From Plectrocnemia conspersa (lineage: Eukaryota > Arthropoda > Insecta > Trichoptera > Polycentropodidae), in assembly GCA_009617715.1 (NCBI GenBank), contig VTFK01000152.1, positions 1,240,001 to 1,304,000 of the forward strand: a stretch of 64,000 nt of DNA. Direction: 5' to 3'. The position numbers and the translations under genes are program-made. Every line of letters starts with the position of its first letter. The first letter of the stretch is position 1. Below are positions 10,371 to 22,511 of the stretch, in pieces. The notes beneath the pieces are model-generated. The model was given only the letters and a program-made list of their open reading frames with translations. It ran no database searches and was not told the origin of the DNA.

Positions 10371-12029
10371 TTGATTTGCCTTTTACTTGTAAATGCCACA
10401 ATTTTAAGGTAGATTAATATTTTATGATGTTTGTAAATATACATTTACAACCACAGACTAAATTACTCTACATAGATATATTTTCAATCTCGTTGATCAA
10501 CAACACGGATTTAAACCTGCACGTTTTACTGTCACTAATCTTTAGACATTTACGAAAACGGTGATAAAATCGACAATACTTTTGATCAAGAGAATCATTC
10601 AATTTTAATGTCAACTACTTGTGTAGCAATTCAGAGCTAGTCCGCGTACTGTTCGTATAATGATTTTTATATATATGCAGTATTATCTGCATCTGAAGGA
10701 TTCAGTCGTTTCCGATTCAATAAACTCTCGCGATGGTGTGTTGCGGAAGCGAGTTCCGAACGGAAGCGCTATGTATTAGATTATATACGTTTATTCCGCC
10801 AGGGATACAATAGCACTTGCAGAAAGTTGTCATGCATTTAACTAATCCTGTCTGTGATACACAATGCCACTTATAACATAGGTTTAAGGCACTTTCTATT
10901 TTTTTTACAGTCCATTTTAATCAAAGCTTTGGAATTGATTTACATTTACATTAAAATTGAAATAATCAAAATTTAAAAACGGTTAAAATAATTGACCGTA
11001 TTGATTTCCATGCCGATGTAATTTTGTGAATGTGAAATTTACACAATAAATAGAATTATTACTATCAATATAAAATAAAAAAAATTGACGCGTATGTCTA
11101 GTAAGTACTTCTATAAAGTCAATTTTTATATTAACCATGCCGATCAATTCAGGGGAGTTCAATATGTATTTTAAAAAATAATATCAAATCAAGTTTAACT
11201 TTTCTATTCTAATAAATTAAGATCTGATGCAATCCGTTACCAGGCGTTTTTTATTATTTTGTTTGTATGTCTTCTGACTTGTATTCGATCTGGATTTTTT
11301 AGATCGAACACGTAAATTTTATGCTACTAATTTACACTCGTTGAATATTTCCTCTCATGTCTAATATATTATGTTCTAAAAGTAATAAAGTCAACAATAA
11401 TTTGCAAATTTTAACACAAACGGAGCCGCGTCCAAAAACTACAATCTGTCCCTTTGAATAATAATGTTTATTGTGATAGTACTACCTAGAAAGTGTGTGC
11501 TTTTGAAGGCAATGTTCCGCTCCTTTTATTTCTTGAGTGTATAAAAGGGCTGAAGGAACTTAAACCTGAAATACGTCAGTACATACATATCAAACAACTG
11601 TAGCTTAGTTCAGATTCATTAATTGAGGTCGGTTTTTTCTTTTTTTTATACATATGTATATTCTTGCTATAATTTTTTCTAGAGTCGGGTCCCTTAAGGA
11701 GAATTTGTTCCGGGAATTTGTCAAGGAGACAAATTAAACAATAAAACCATTGCATGTTGTCTGTATTTTTATTATCTGAATCTTTTGTCAAGGTTTAATA
11801 TATTAATACTATTATAATAATTGATTAAAGAATGGTAATTTTGCACTTATTACAATAGAAAAGTATTAGTGATATGTATTTATATATGAGAAAATATTAA
11901 ATTAAATAAAATGAATGCTTCCAATAAAATAAATATTTCAATGGCGTATCTTAAAACTTCTAAAGTGGTTTTTCAATAATGGTTATGCGAGTAACTGAAT
12001 ATCGCCGTATTCAAAAGCACACCAGAAAT
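10371..12029. other. AT-rich, gene-free
   Basis: No coding frame with recognisable sequence. An A-rich 71-codon minus frame at 11,576-11,791 is not recognisable. No repeat shared with the rest of the window was noticed. Confidence 0.35.
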
Positions 12030-12905
12030 GTTTTTCATGACTAAAGTTTTCTTTTCGCCCCGTCTCGATTGTTTTCCGCTACAAAACTTCCATATATGGG
12101 TCACGTTCGTGGTGGTGGTTCGGGATGGAAATTATTACGGCCAATATAGCAGCAGCGCGAAAATATTTCGCCAAAATCGCTTTTAAAGGGGAAGAAAACA
12201 GTGTCGGCGCCCTTTGGGGGAATTTATGCAGATCGGGCGCGCTTTAGAATGCCAGAGACGAGGATGATAGTGTCGGGGAAAAAGATACTTATTTCGGGGA
12301 GGCATCGCCGGACCGTGGCGGGAGAGAGTAGTGGCAGTATAACGCCAAAAGAGGAACGAGCGAAATTACCCGTAGGTGATGATGATACGCAAAAACACGA
12401 GAACAATGGGCGAAACAATGCGCGGGGGCGAAACTACGGGGGCCGGAAACGCATTATCAGATGGTGAAAATCGCGATAGGAAGGGATGAGCAACATTTTT
12501 TTTTCATTGGTTTTTGTATACATTTTAACGATACCAAAAGATTGGGGTTATACAAAACTGAGTCGCTCGTCGCTGTTATAAGTGGCATAGAATTTGTGTA
12601 AATACGTTTTTGATTTTTTGTATTTTCCGCCGCTGCGTTCCCGTTTAAGGGGGTTTACGTACGGCAAAGTATCCCGTTGCGAATTCTTATCTCGAATTGA
12701 AATCCGAACCCCCGGCGACCCGCCGCCATACATCACCGCCGGCCAAAGAAACAATTTACACTAAACTCACACACAATGCAAGGGAGAGAATAGTGAAAAA
12801 ATCGACTTTTTCAGCTCGAGTTGTTTACAGCCGCACGCGACGACCGTAACGCTACTTGACCCGAAACCGAGCCCAGCCATTAGGATCGAATCGAGATAAA
12901 GTCAC
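12030..12905. other. Two adjacent GC-richer islands
   Basis: The blocks at about 12,030-12,480 and 12,590-12,900 are rich in CpG and contain open frames on both strands (for example 12,201-12,467 plus against 12,224-12,418 minus), a pattern expected from composition. None gives a known protein. They resemble the other islands of this window and may be regulatory DNA. Confidence 0.3.
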
Positions 12906-13585
12906 CGGCAAACAGCACAATTTTATCAAACTATTTATAATAAATGATATCGTCGGAATTATTAGGCAACAATAAGTAAATAATCGATTTATCGTAAAAA
13001 TGTAAAAAAAACTAGCTATATTATGACTATTATTATGTCAAATATGAATTATCAAATAAACATATGTAATTTATAAATATTTTAATAAATCGTTCCCTTG
13101 TAATACAGAAAGTATTTTCATATGATATTTCAAAATTATATTTATTATACGGTATCTAAGAATCTTTACTAACGAATTCATCAATATGATGATTTAACCA
13201 AATGAATATCAAGTTGTTCCGATTGTTCTGGAATTTAAGTATTTCGAACGCTCTTTACAGAGCGTTCCCACTGCGACGTCGCCGACACACTTTTATTGCT
13301 TTTGACGTGAATTTTTGACTTCTGAGAAGTGATAATTGTTTTTGCGCTCTCTTATTGACCAAAATTCGGTTTGAATACACTTGGACCAATACTCTCATAT
13401 CAGAAATACGTATTAATATCAGTAAGGATAGCTATAATATTTTTAAACATAGTGTAATATCGAAATGCAGACAAACTATGGAGCAATATGCGAGATACAA
13501 TGTGTCTGAGAGAAATATTTTCTAAAACTAAAATAAATTCTAATGAAAATTCTTAAAGTACAATTAGTTTTAGAACTTTCAGTAG
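12906..13585. other. AT-rich, gene-free; small hairpin at about 13,249
   Basis: GAACGCTCTTTACAGAGCGTTC forms a short hairpin. Just after it CGTTCCCACTGCGAC is the exact reverse complement of a word at 55,082-55,096, which hints at a shared small repeat. No gene seen. Confidence 0.4.
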
Positions 13586-13960
13586 GTTAAGTTTGGGTTT
13601 TAACAAAAAATGGACGCTTCGCAACTGTCAAATTTCAACATTTTAAAGCAGCATATAATTTCACTATCGCATCAGTTTATATTATATTTTCACTAGTAGA
13701 AATATAGTATATCTATATAATTATATCTAAAATGTATTTGATCTTTACTAGTGAAAATATAGCTTCACTGAAATATATACATTTACTTTAAGATTTATAC
13801 ATCGCATTTAAATAAATAATGATAATATGTAAATGTATGTATTACTGCATAAGGAAAAATTGAAATCATATCATTTTACTAGCACCTACTAGATAATTTA
13901 TATTTTCACTGATAAAAATGTGAAAATGTATTCTGATATGATTTCACTGATATGTTTTAA
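13586..13960 (-). mobile_element. Fold-back family A copy, inverted orientation
   Basis: GCTTCGCAACTGTCAAATTT near 13,617 followed by CATTTTAAAGCAGCATATAA is the reverse complement of the left flank and arm at 46.9 and 61.4 kb. Further right there are repeated TTTCACTAGT / ACTAGTGAAAATATAG pairs at 13,689-13,910, small palindromes that also occur beside the other copies. The opposite arm is truncated. Confidence 0.6.
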
Positions 13961-15012
13961 AAAATATTTTCGGGATCAATTCGAGACTGTTTTTTTAGAT
14001 TTACTTGAGGAAGAACCCAACAATTTCTGGCTTAGTTTCAGGGACGACATTTTAGATTTTTCTTGCTTTTTTTTATTATTTCGATTTCATTAAGATTCAT
14101 AGTATATAATTAAATGACATCCATTTTTCTGGCCCTGCCCCCACTAAAATACGTCCCTGGATAGCTCTTCTAACTTATCAAGTAAATTAATAAATTTATC
14201 ATGTTTCGCTAACATATTTACATTGAATTATCAAACAATTCTACTATTTTTCATTTGCTTACATTTTAGATTTTAAAAATCTATAAGTACTTCAAAATAG
14301 ATATCCAAATATTTGACAGATTTAAACCACGATTTCCAACGGGTTATAATCGGACTAGGAAATAATGTTGCTGGAGATGTAGCTAAGATATCTCCAAAAA
14401 TGCTACATAAGTTGATGCCATTTTAAGTTTGCCAATGTATTAATTCAATATTTAAAACTCTTGTATTAACACATTTTTCACCAAACTAATTTTGTGTTCC
14501 CAGCATCGAAAATATAGCATTTTATTCTTAATTAACATATTAAGACTTTTATAACAAGCAATCATATATGGTGCTAAATCTGAAACAAAACCTACAATAT
14601 AACAAAATGAAATATCATGTTTAAGAGTATCTACTTTCGTTTAAAAATACGTAGTAGCATTAGCTGTGTCTGAAAAAATACATTATACCAAATATACTTT
14701 TTGTGAACTGTTTCAAATGAAACTGCACAAACACACCGTCCCATTTTAACGGATTTTTTCTAAGCTATGTTGTTTCACTTAATAAGTGATAACGGTTTTA
14801 AAGCAATCGCAAATAATTACAAAAATATTTTGAATTCTTAAATAAATATTATATTTTGAGAGATTTATTTCAACCAAACGTACGGCTTAATTCATAAATT
14901 ATACAAATAAAAAGCTCCTGACTGTCTGTTGCGCTTAATACGCTCACACATGAAGATTAGAAGCTATTGTGTATTATGTAACACAGTAATATATATTAGC
15001 CCAACACCAAAA
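13961..15012. other. AT-rich, gene-free
   Basis: No reading frame or repeat recognised. Confidence 0.35.
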
Positions 15013-15345
15013 TTAAAATATAATATTACTAATTTTGTTTTGAATTAAAAGTACTTTCTGGTTTTGACGCCGAAGGGCTGTGACTGCAGACAAACTATAC
15101 AGTGTCGAGTTGTATTCTATAGACTTAGTACTAGTTAAGGAGTTAATATTGTCGTCGTGATGTCCTCTGGAGAATTTTTTTATCTCTCGTATGCTTCGAA
15201 TATCTTCATGTCTGTCTAAGCTAGTCGCTGACTTGAAGTAAATTTGCATGGTGAAACTTTTGAAGATTAATAATACAAAGGGTAGATAACAATAGCGGTT
15301 TTTAAGCAGCATAGACGCATTGTCTAACGTGAATTCTTTGCCCAC
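15013..15345 (-). CDS. Unrecognised 110-codon open frame, doubtful
   Basis: The frame runs from 15,345 to a stop at 15,013. The amino half holds a hydrophobic stretch (CYLPFVLLIFKSF) and the rest is polar and charged (SIREIKKFSRGHHDDN). I do not recognise a family. It is long for AT-rich DNA, which is why it is listed, but there is no upstream promoter, no splice signal I trust and no neighbour to support it. It could be a decayed transposon or gene piece, or chance. Confidence 0.15.
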   Translation of the reverse strand: MGKEFTLDNASMLLKNRYCYLPFVLLIFKSFTMQIYFKSATSLDRHEDIRSIREIKKFSRGHHDDNINSLTSTKSIEYNSTLYSLSAVTALRRQNQKVLLIQNKISNIIF

Positions 15346-16115
15346 AAAAGGATAGTTTTCCGGTGTTTACGAGTAGTTCACTGGACAGATGCGCTAGCTC
15401 AGGTTGGTCCACGCAATATTCTAATTATTACGCAATTGCTTAGTATCGCGTGATGCATTTTATATGGCGATGTGGTTATTTAGTTTTCATAATTTAAAAT
15501 GGTTATTTGAATGACTTCAGAGCTAACGCTGCAGCTGCTTGGACCCTCCACAGTATTATTAATATAATGTATAATTATCAAACCTAATCAAAACTACTAC
15601 ACTTGATTTAATATACATATAAGGAAATGTTACACTATATGTTTAAGCTCCGTTTTCCAATACACTGAAGCGATCCATCCAACTTCATTTAAAAATTACA
15701 CCCAGGCTTTTCTTCCCCGTCGTCTCTGAACGACGACAAAGTGCATTCGCTTTTAACGTCACGGTTATAAATTGTTTCCATACGTTTAACCCAGAAATCT
15801 TAACGGTCCTCCCCGGAGACCGCCTCCCTATCTGTCGTCTCGCCGCCTCTCTCACTAGCTGTTAGAGATCACGTTAACTGGACCGTTCCTCTTGCGACCG
15901 GTTTGACTACGTACAACCACGTACTCGTGAACGTTCACTCGCCGCTCGGGCACACTGCAAGTGCTTACCACGTATGATGTACGACGATTCCCCGGTCGGC
16001 CATTACTCTGGAGCGCTTCCCTACCGTTTTCCCAATTTTGTAATCCTCGTCTAATACATTATGCCACTTTTGCGAAAAATTGCGTTCCGTCGGTTGAAAA
16101 AGTTAACCTCTGCTA
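15346..16115. other. Gene-free; GC-richer island at about 15,690-16,110
   Basis: The island has dispersed CpG words, and is followed by AT-rich DNA. No protein-like frame. Bases 15,400-15,450 resemble 33,030-33,075 (an AATTATTAACGCAATTG-type block), a possible minor repeat. Confidence 0.3.
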
Positions 16116-16399
16116 TTTGATATTATAATTTCATATTATTTATTGCTCTTATAAATAAATTAATTAATTCGATGATAGAACGTTTGCGCGAAGTAAACAA
16201 TGCTGTATATCACGCAGAGCGCTTAGATAACGAATACATTCACTTTTGACACTTCGCTAATAAATTGTAAACATAAAAAGTAAGTTTTTGAGCGCTCTTG
16301 TGTTAATTTTAATTATATTATCATATTATTTTGCTCCAGAAGAAGTAAAAAACAACTGCCAATTTAAATTTCTTTAGAGAGAAATCGAATTCGGTAAAA

Positions 16400-16890
16400 A
16401 TATACAGTCCGATTGTTTAGCCAACTGTTTTTCGTAGAGAATATCAAAATTCCCTTATCAGTGATCCTGGAAAGTTTTGGAGCTTCGTCGACTCTAAGGA
16501 GTACACACAATCCGCACCGATAGTGATGCATTTTGAAAACAAATAAGGCTATCGCTGATGCTTATTTTTATTCTGTCTATGACGATCATCTTTAGCTTCC
16601 GACGCAATAGAGACATTCAGATAAAATTCAAATGAAGCAAAGTGCTCGCTATTTGTTGAAGAAGATTCAGACAAAATTGAGTACTGTTTAAAAAACTGGT
16701 AAAAAAAAATGTGCCGAATTCGTCAATTTAATTGTATTTAAGGCAAATGTTAATAATATATTCCAATGTTTTGTCCGTTTCTCGTCCTTCGAATATTCTG
16801 GAATCCTTACCATTATGTTAGTAACTATGGCCGAATGTCGTCCTCTGTGAAACCACAGATCAAAGTACTATGAAAGATGGAAAAGTGTGA
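16400..16890 (+). mobile_element. Decayed LINE ORF2: linker and start of reverse transcriptase
   Basis: From about 16,438 the plus strand reads REYQNSLISDPGKFWSFVDS and on to MHFENK before a stop. Immediately after, AIADAYFYSVYDDHL reads in another frame, matching the 'ADAFAxYFxSVY' step that precedes the reverse transcriptase in Jockey/CR1-like ORF2 proteins. Near 16,820 VSNYGRMSS resembles the first RT block (NYRPIS). Frameshifts and stops separate the parts. The element is a relic and differs in sequence from the intact Jockey element of this window. Confidence 0.7.
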
Positions 16891-17157
16891 GGTGGTCCAA
16901 CAAATTTGATAAAGAAATTGTATGGGTGGCAATTAGATTATTATACGAAAACCAGCGTTCACGTTTACTTTAAGAAATGGGAATGGTATTCAGAGTCCGC
17001 ATCAAATGCAACATTTTTTTGGATGTATTTACAGAATCTATCTCATTCATTTAGTTGCAGTCTGATTGATAATTTTCTAATTTTCACTTCTACAAATGTC
17101 AGTTGAGTATTAACATATTCAGGTTATCTTTTTGATTTTCGATTTTCAACTATAAAA
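16891..17157. other. AT-rich spacer
   Basis: A 66-codon open frame (16,906-17,106) gives no recognisable protein. It may include the ragged left end of the family C element that follows. Confidence 0.3.
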
Positions 17158-18003
17158 ATATTCAAATAATTGATCGATTCATAAAATATTCGTTACACTA
17201 TTTTAAATGAAATTTGAAAAAATCTTAGAATTAAACAATTTGTATACTTGAGTAACATAGGTAGTCGTTTTTCTCTCAATATACCCGAGTGATTAGTGCC
17301 GCTCCAAAATCCATTATTTTGTTTCGAAATGCGAGACATTGAAACGCTTTTTCTCAACAAAAATATACTTTTATGCCTTGTAAATAAAATATTCATCGTA
17401 GTATCTACTATGACCGAAATTCGAAGAATTCGTTCTTTGGATGAAATAAAATATCCTTTACTATAGTTTAACGCTTTTGTGAAATTCGTGTTACGTTTTT
17501 GTATTTGTTGTTTCAAGCAATTTCTATCAGTTCAATAATTCGATCGCAGTTAATTTATTTCTAGATATTTAATTTATATGCAAATCGCCGATACGGATTC
17601 AATCTATATGTATATCAAATTCGTTCCAAACATTATTAGTAGCTATTGTATATACAATAAATTCGATAGATGTATTTAAAATGTCCCATCAATTTTGCTG
17701 AATTAATTCAATCGCGGTTGATCCTAATTCCATTGATTTGAAAAAGCTGAAATATCATCACTGATCAAAAATTATCTTATAATAAATTAAGCATTCGCAC
17801 AGCATTGTGTTTAATTAAATTTGACTAAGTAATTAATGAATAATTAAAATGATTATTATTAAGACATATTTTTTTTAATAAATAATATTTCACAGGCAAC
17901 TAACTAATTTTTTCACTAATTGGATAAATATATTAATATATTCGATATTCGAATACTACATCTATTTTTTATTCAGTATTCGAATAATTAAAAACTCTAC
18001 TAT
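17158..18003 (+). mobile_element. Repeat family C, copy 1 (hAT-like, non-autonomous)
   Basis: This ~850-bp stretch is collinear with 59,957-60,872: ATTCAAATAATTGATC at the left, AATTTGTATAC, then ATATACCC, then TTGTTTCGAAAT, then CTATGACCGAAATTC, and at the right TATTCGAATA followed by an A/C-CTCTA end. From better-preserved ends (30,246 and 60,872) the termini read as inverted repeats of the form TTAGGGTTCTCAACTATTCG, which resembles hAT ends. A 107-codon minus frame inside is not kept in other copies and is probably not coding. Confidence 0.6.
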
Positions 18004-19030
18004 CAAACATTTTTTTTGATTGACTCTTTCAATTTCGTATAAAATATGCATTTTTTAAAAAAAAAAAAATTTTCGCAAAAAATAGCTGTAGATACTGCAG
18101 CGTTTCATCGGGAAAAAGTTAAAGAGTATCTGCATTGTTGATCTGTCTTTCAAGTACAATATTTATTATTTATTATATTAAAAAAATATTTTTATTATGT
18201 TATATATATGAAAATAACGAAAATGAAAAAGCGTCAAACATATTCGGTATTTGAATAATCGAATATTCGAATCAGAGTCTAGTGGTTATTTTCTGGAATG
18301 TGAAATTCAAAGATGCTACTAGCTCGGTGACTTTTTTTTATTAATACACGTATTTGTAGAATAAAAAATACGACCCATTGTAACTCCTCTCAGTTTTTGT
18401 AAATCAATTTCAGTTTCAAAATGATTGATTTCATTTTGGAACTGACTGGTGAAAGATTCTGTATTTTGCAAATATTTAATTAATGACATCAATATCTGGT
18501 TTCTTTGATTATATATTTTTTCTTTAATTGCATGTTGAAATTTCGAGCTTAGCTTAGAATTTGTATCTTTCAATTGTTTTAACAGTCCCTTCGGCTGTCA
18601 ATAATAATCATGAGACAATTGTCAACAGCTGTTGCTACTTTACAAAAATAATGTGAGAAAATCCTTTTTGGATTATATAAAATAAAATATCCCTAAATCG
18701 TTTTGTATTCTGCCGATTCCCATGAGTAATTTCTTCTTATCGGAGCCGGTTCTTAGATCACCAAAGCAAAGATAATGCCGCCAGCCGGTTAGAGTAATAG
18801 AAAATTGCTAAAATATTGTTGATCATTCAAATACTTTCAATCTTCCGAGAAAGTATGCACATTTTCAAACATATGGCACTGGCACCTTCAGAAAGGTTTC
18901 TTATCTGAGTGTCTTTTTTTATTACATAAGCAAAAACAAGGCGAGTTCGATTGTTAAATATTTGTAAACAATTTTTTGCCATTCCTAGACTCTATTAAAA
19001 CCTTTCAAGAAGTATGCATATTAAGCATGA
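18004..19030. other. Gene-free; stray family C terminus at about 18,240-18,285
   Basis: TTTGAATAATCGAATATTCG followed by an AGAGTCTAG end resembles the family C right terminus. The remainder has an 84-codon minus frame (18,319-18,573) of Lys/Gln/Asn-rich sequence with no recognised family. Confidence 0.4.
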
Positions 19031-19687
19031 ACCCGCCTTTACTTATGCAGCGTTATAAAAAGGATAGTGGTTGTTAACATTTGAAAAATATTCAAACAAA
19101 TAAATTTATATAATAAAAAATGCTTTTTTTCATTCAAATAAAATTCTCGAGAAGAAACACTAGCGAATTATTATTTTGTAAACACAGAACCATTCTTTTT
19201 TTAAGCAAAAATCATTTTTTTGATCATATTTTCAGCAGTCCTGTCAGACATTTGTATAAAAGTTGGCTTTTACTTCTTAAGATTAGATTCAAACATATCA
19301 ACAGGTCGTTATTCTCATGTGTTCTGTCGTAATTTTTTTTTATAATATACAAAAAGTGCTGGAACTCCGTTCCTGTGACAAAAAGCACTGCATATGTGTA
19401 TGAAATGTGAAGTATGCTATTGACGGATTGGGGGAAGCTATCAAGACAAATTGGTCAGATTTGTAATAAAAAAATAAAAGTTCTAAGCATTCTTCTTGCA
19501 TAGTTTTCCGTATAGAATGAGTTGAAAGTCTTCGTACAGTGTCTAATATTTATTTTTTTTCCAGTTCCTGGCCAAAGCCATTTACCTGGGTATCTATTAA
19601 TTGGTTCTCACTTTTATTTATTTATTTTGGGGCAAAAAAAAAAAAAAAAAAAAAAAAAAACTTTGTTTCTTATTACGTTAGCTAGCA
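19031..19687. other. AT-rich flank of the Jockey element; A-tract of about 26 bases
   Basis: TTATGCAGCG near 19,045 relates to the CGCTGCATAA word of the tandem repeats at 37.4-38.1 kb in reverse orientation. A long A run occupies about 19,635-19,660. It is on the plus strand and so cannot be the tail of the minus-strand Jockey element next to it; it may be the tail of another, unrecognised plus-strand insertion upstream. Confidence 0.4.
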
Positions 19688-19705
19688 CTTTTTTTTTACA
19701 AATAT

Positions 19706-22380
19706 TCATGTTACCTTATTAAGGTTTTTAACTAATGGGTTAGAATGATTTTTATTTCTGTCATGATAATTTACTTTAAGTTTATCGAAATAATCGCGTA
19801 AAGTGTCTATTTTTAAATCTTTATGTATAATTGAGTTTCGGACAAACCATTGGGCATTTGTCGCCATTCTTAGCGCAATATTTTGTTGCGTTTGTAGTGA
19901 TTTCGAATAATTACGACTAAGTATACCTCCCCAGACGGGGGAGGCATATGAAATAACTGGTCGGATGATCGATTTGTACAGGAGCAGTTTGTTTTTTACA
20001 TTTAGTTTGCTCTTTCTGTTTAATAATGGATATAGACGAGCACGAGTTGTTTTGACTCTTGAAGTTATGTTATTTATATGGGATTTCCATGTTAATTTGG
20101 AGTCCAGAGTTAATCCTAAGTATTTGGCTGAATTTTGCCATTCGAGGCTTTTATCGTACATTTTTAATTTAGAGAGATTATTATTAGCATAAGCGTGTTT
20201 TCTCCTGCGATTAAACATTACAGCGACGCTTTTGTTGGGATTTGCTGTTATTAGCCACTTATTTAACCACTTTTGAATAGTGTTGAGTTTGTTTTGAAGG
20301 TGAATTATTGCACGATGGGGGTTTTTATAAGAGCATAAAATGGCGGTATCATCCGCGAATAGGGCAGTAATTACTTTTTTTATATGGCTTGGAGGAAAGT
20401 CGCTAGTAAAAAAATTGTAAATAATAATGGACCCAGAATTGATCCCTGCGGAACGCCTGCTAGAATAGGTCTCGGACTCGATAGATGGTTTTCCAATTTA
20501 ATTTTAAAGGTTCTATTTTTAAGAAAAGATTCAATTATTTTAACCAGTTCAGATGGAAATTTGTATTTTATAAGTTTAAATAGTATACCATCATGGTATA
20601 CTTTGTCAAACGCTTTGGCTATATCCAAAAATACTGCTCCTGTTGTCATTTTTTTATTAAAGCCCGACTGGATGTGGTTTACAACTCTATGCAGCTGCTG
20701 CGTAGCCGAGTGTTCCGTTCTAAAACCGAACTGTTCATTGGGTAATATTTTATTTTCTATTACATGTTTTAATAATCTACGTTGGATAAGCCTTTCAAAT
20801 ATTTTACTCGCGACGGGTAGGAGGCTTATGGGTCGATAGCTCGCGGGAAGAGTTGGGTCGGTACCGGGTTTTCTCAGAACTATCACATTAGCTTGTTTCC
20901 AAACTGTTGGAAAATACAGACAGTTAAATGATGCGTTTATGATATTAAGAAAAAAACTGATAGCGCTAGGAGGAAAGATTTTGAAAGCTTTACTAGGGAT
21001 GGAATCGTTTCCAGGGGCTTTGCGGTTGGCTAGTGATCGAAGAATATTTTCTAGTTCAATTGACGTTACTGGTTCTATTTGGTTGTGTTTTTTTCCTAGA
21101 GTAGTTCTAATTTCTTTTTCTATTTTGTTTTTAAAGTCTACATTTATTAAAGATAAGTTAATTGTACATTGATCTTGGAGGCTATCGGCAATAGCTTCTG
21201 CTTTATCTTCTAAAGAATAAACTAGCACTTGTGAAGGAGTCATAATTTTTTTATATCTACTGGATCTCTGCGTAAAATTTTTGACATATTCCAAAGGGAA
21301 TTGTCTTCAGGGTTTAGGTCGGTAAGTTTATTCTCCCATAGTTCATTATTGTATTCTGAAATTGCAGTTTTTATTTCGGACTGTAAGCGGTTTAATTTTG
21401 ATTTATCTGACTTATTCTTAGATTGTTGCCATTTCCTACGAATTTGATTTTTAATTTTAATAAGTTCGCGAATATTATTTGGTAAAGAAATATCTTTGTT
21501 TGACTTTCTTTCGAGAGTAACTCGTTCTATCGATTTGTTTATTGAGCAAGTGAGAGTATTAATTTCTTCTTCTATTTCTACCGTGTTGTTAAGCTCTTTT
21601 TTTGTTCAGGAAGGGTTTGCTCTAAGTAATAAGGGAAGAAATCCCACTGTACTTTTTTTATGTTTCTTCTAATGTTAATATCAAAATTTATTGGAAGGCA
21701 AAAAATGACTGGGTTATGATCAGACGCGAGACTATTGTGGACCTCTATATTGCATGTGGGTAAGTTGTTTGTTATGGCAATATCTAAAATATCTGAAACA
21801 CCCCGTGTTGAATAGTGGGTTGGATCTGTTGGGATTTCTAAGTTTATGTTATTATTATCTTTGGCAAATTTATTTAGCGTTCTACCATTTTTTTTTGTTA
21901 GTCGCCCTGCAATTCCATTCTCTATGTTTGGAGTTAAAGTCCCCTGTAAAAAAAAAATAGGTTGCGAATAGTTAAATAAATGTTGTAAATCTTCAATGGG
22001 ATACGCCGGTTTCGGTGGGGTATATACAGAATGAATAATTATGGGCGATCGAGCATCAGCTTTAACTTCTAAAGTTGTAACTTCAAGCTTATTAAATGTT
22101 TTTGTAAGCGCATCATTATGCTTTATCTCGTTTTTAATGTAAATTGCAGTTCCTCCCCCGGCACCGATTTGCCTGTCCGAGCGATAGGTTTTGTAATTAG
22201 CAAAGTTAATTTTTTATCGATTCTTTTAGGTGTGTTTCGGAAATAAGAGCTATATCTATGTTTTGATCTATGAGGAATTGATTAAGTTCTAATTTTTTTA
22301 TCGCGAAGGCCATTAGCATTCCACGCTAATATCCTTAAAATTTTGCGGTGGTGGTTTTCCTTTTTTTTTTCGCACATCAT
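19706..22380 (-). pseudogene. Jockey ORF2: endonuclease-reverse transcriptase, frameshifted
   Basis: ORF2 nicks target DNA and copies the element RNA from the nick (family knowledge). The probable start is the ATGATG at 22,380-22,375, followed shortly by LAWNANGL, the usual APE-type endonuclease opening. Endonuclease blocks seen are ISETHL (about 22,240), GDFN (about 21,938) and SDHNPV (about 21,715). Reverse-transcriptase blocks are SYRPISLLPVASK, the fingers GFRTEHSA, AFDKVYH, GVPQGSILGPLLF and FADD (20,349-20,360). The carboxy end has KYLGLTLDSKLTWKSHI. Frame breaks lie in T7 22,293-22,299, T6 22,210-22,215, A10 21,948-21,957, T9 21,888-21,896, T7 21,597-21,603, T7 21,246-21,252 and A7 20,408-20,414. 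No in-frame stop was found between them. Total length of about 890 codons is normal. Confidence 0.85.
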
Positions 22381-22511
22381 AATGTTGGCAATAGGTGGGA
22401 ACTGATAAATTTCATTTTTTCACTTAATTCCATAAACATCTTGATTATGACGTCGCGATTGGAGGGTTCTCTGTTGTCACATTATTGATAGGAGTCACTT
22501 CCGGGTTTCCT

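Noticed and set aside
12201..12467. 88-codon frame in a GC-rich block as a gene
   Set aside because: A frame of similar length is open on the opposite strand over the same bases, the pattern expected from composition.
17193..17516. 107-codon minus-strand frame
   Set aside because: It lies in repeat family C and is not conserved in the copy at 60 kb, whose longest frame is on the other strand.
19635..19660. A-tract as the poly(A) tail of the Jockey element
   Set aside because: The element is on the minus strand, where this is a T-tract; its own A run is the short one at 19,689-19,697.
20384..20839. 151-codon plus-strand frame inside the Jockey element
   Set aside because: It is antisense to the reverse-transcriptase domain and has no protein-like features.
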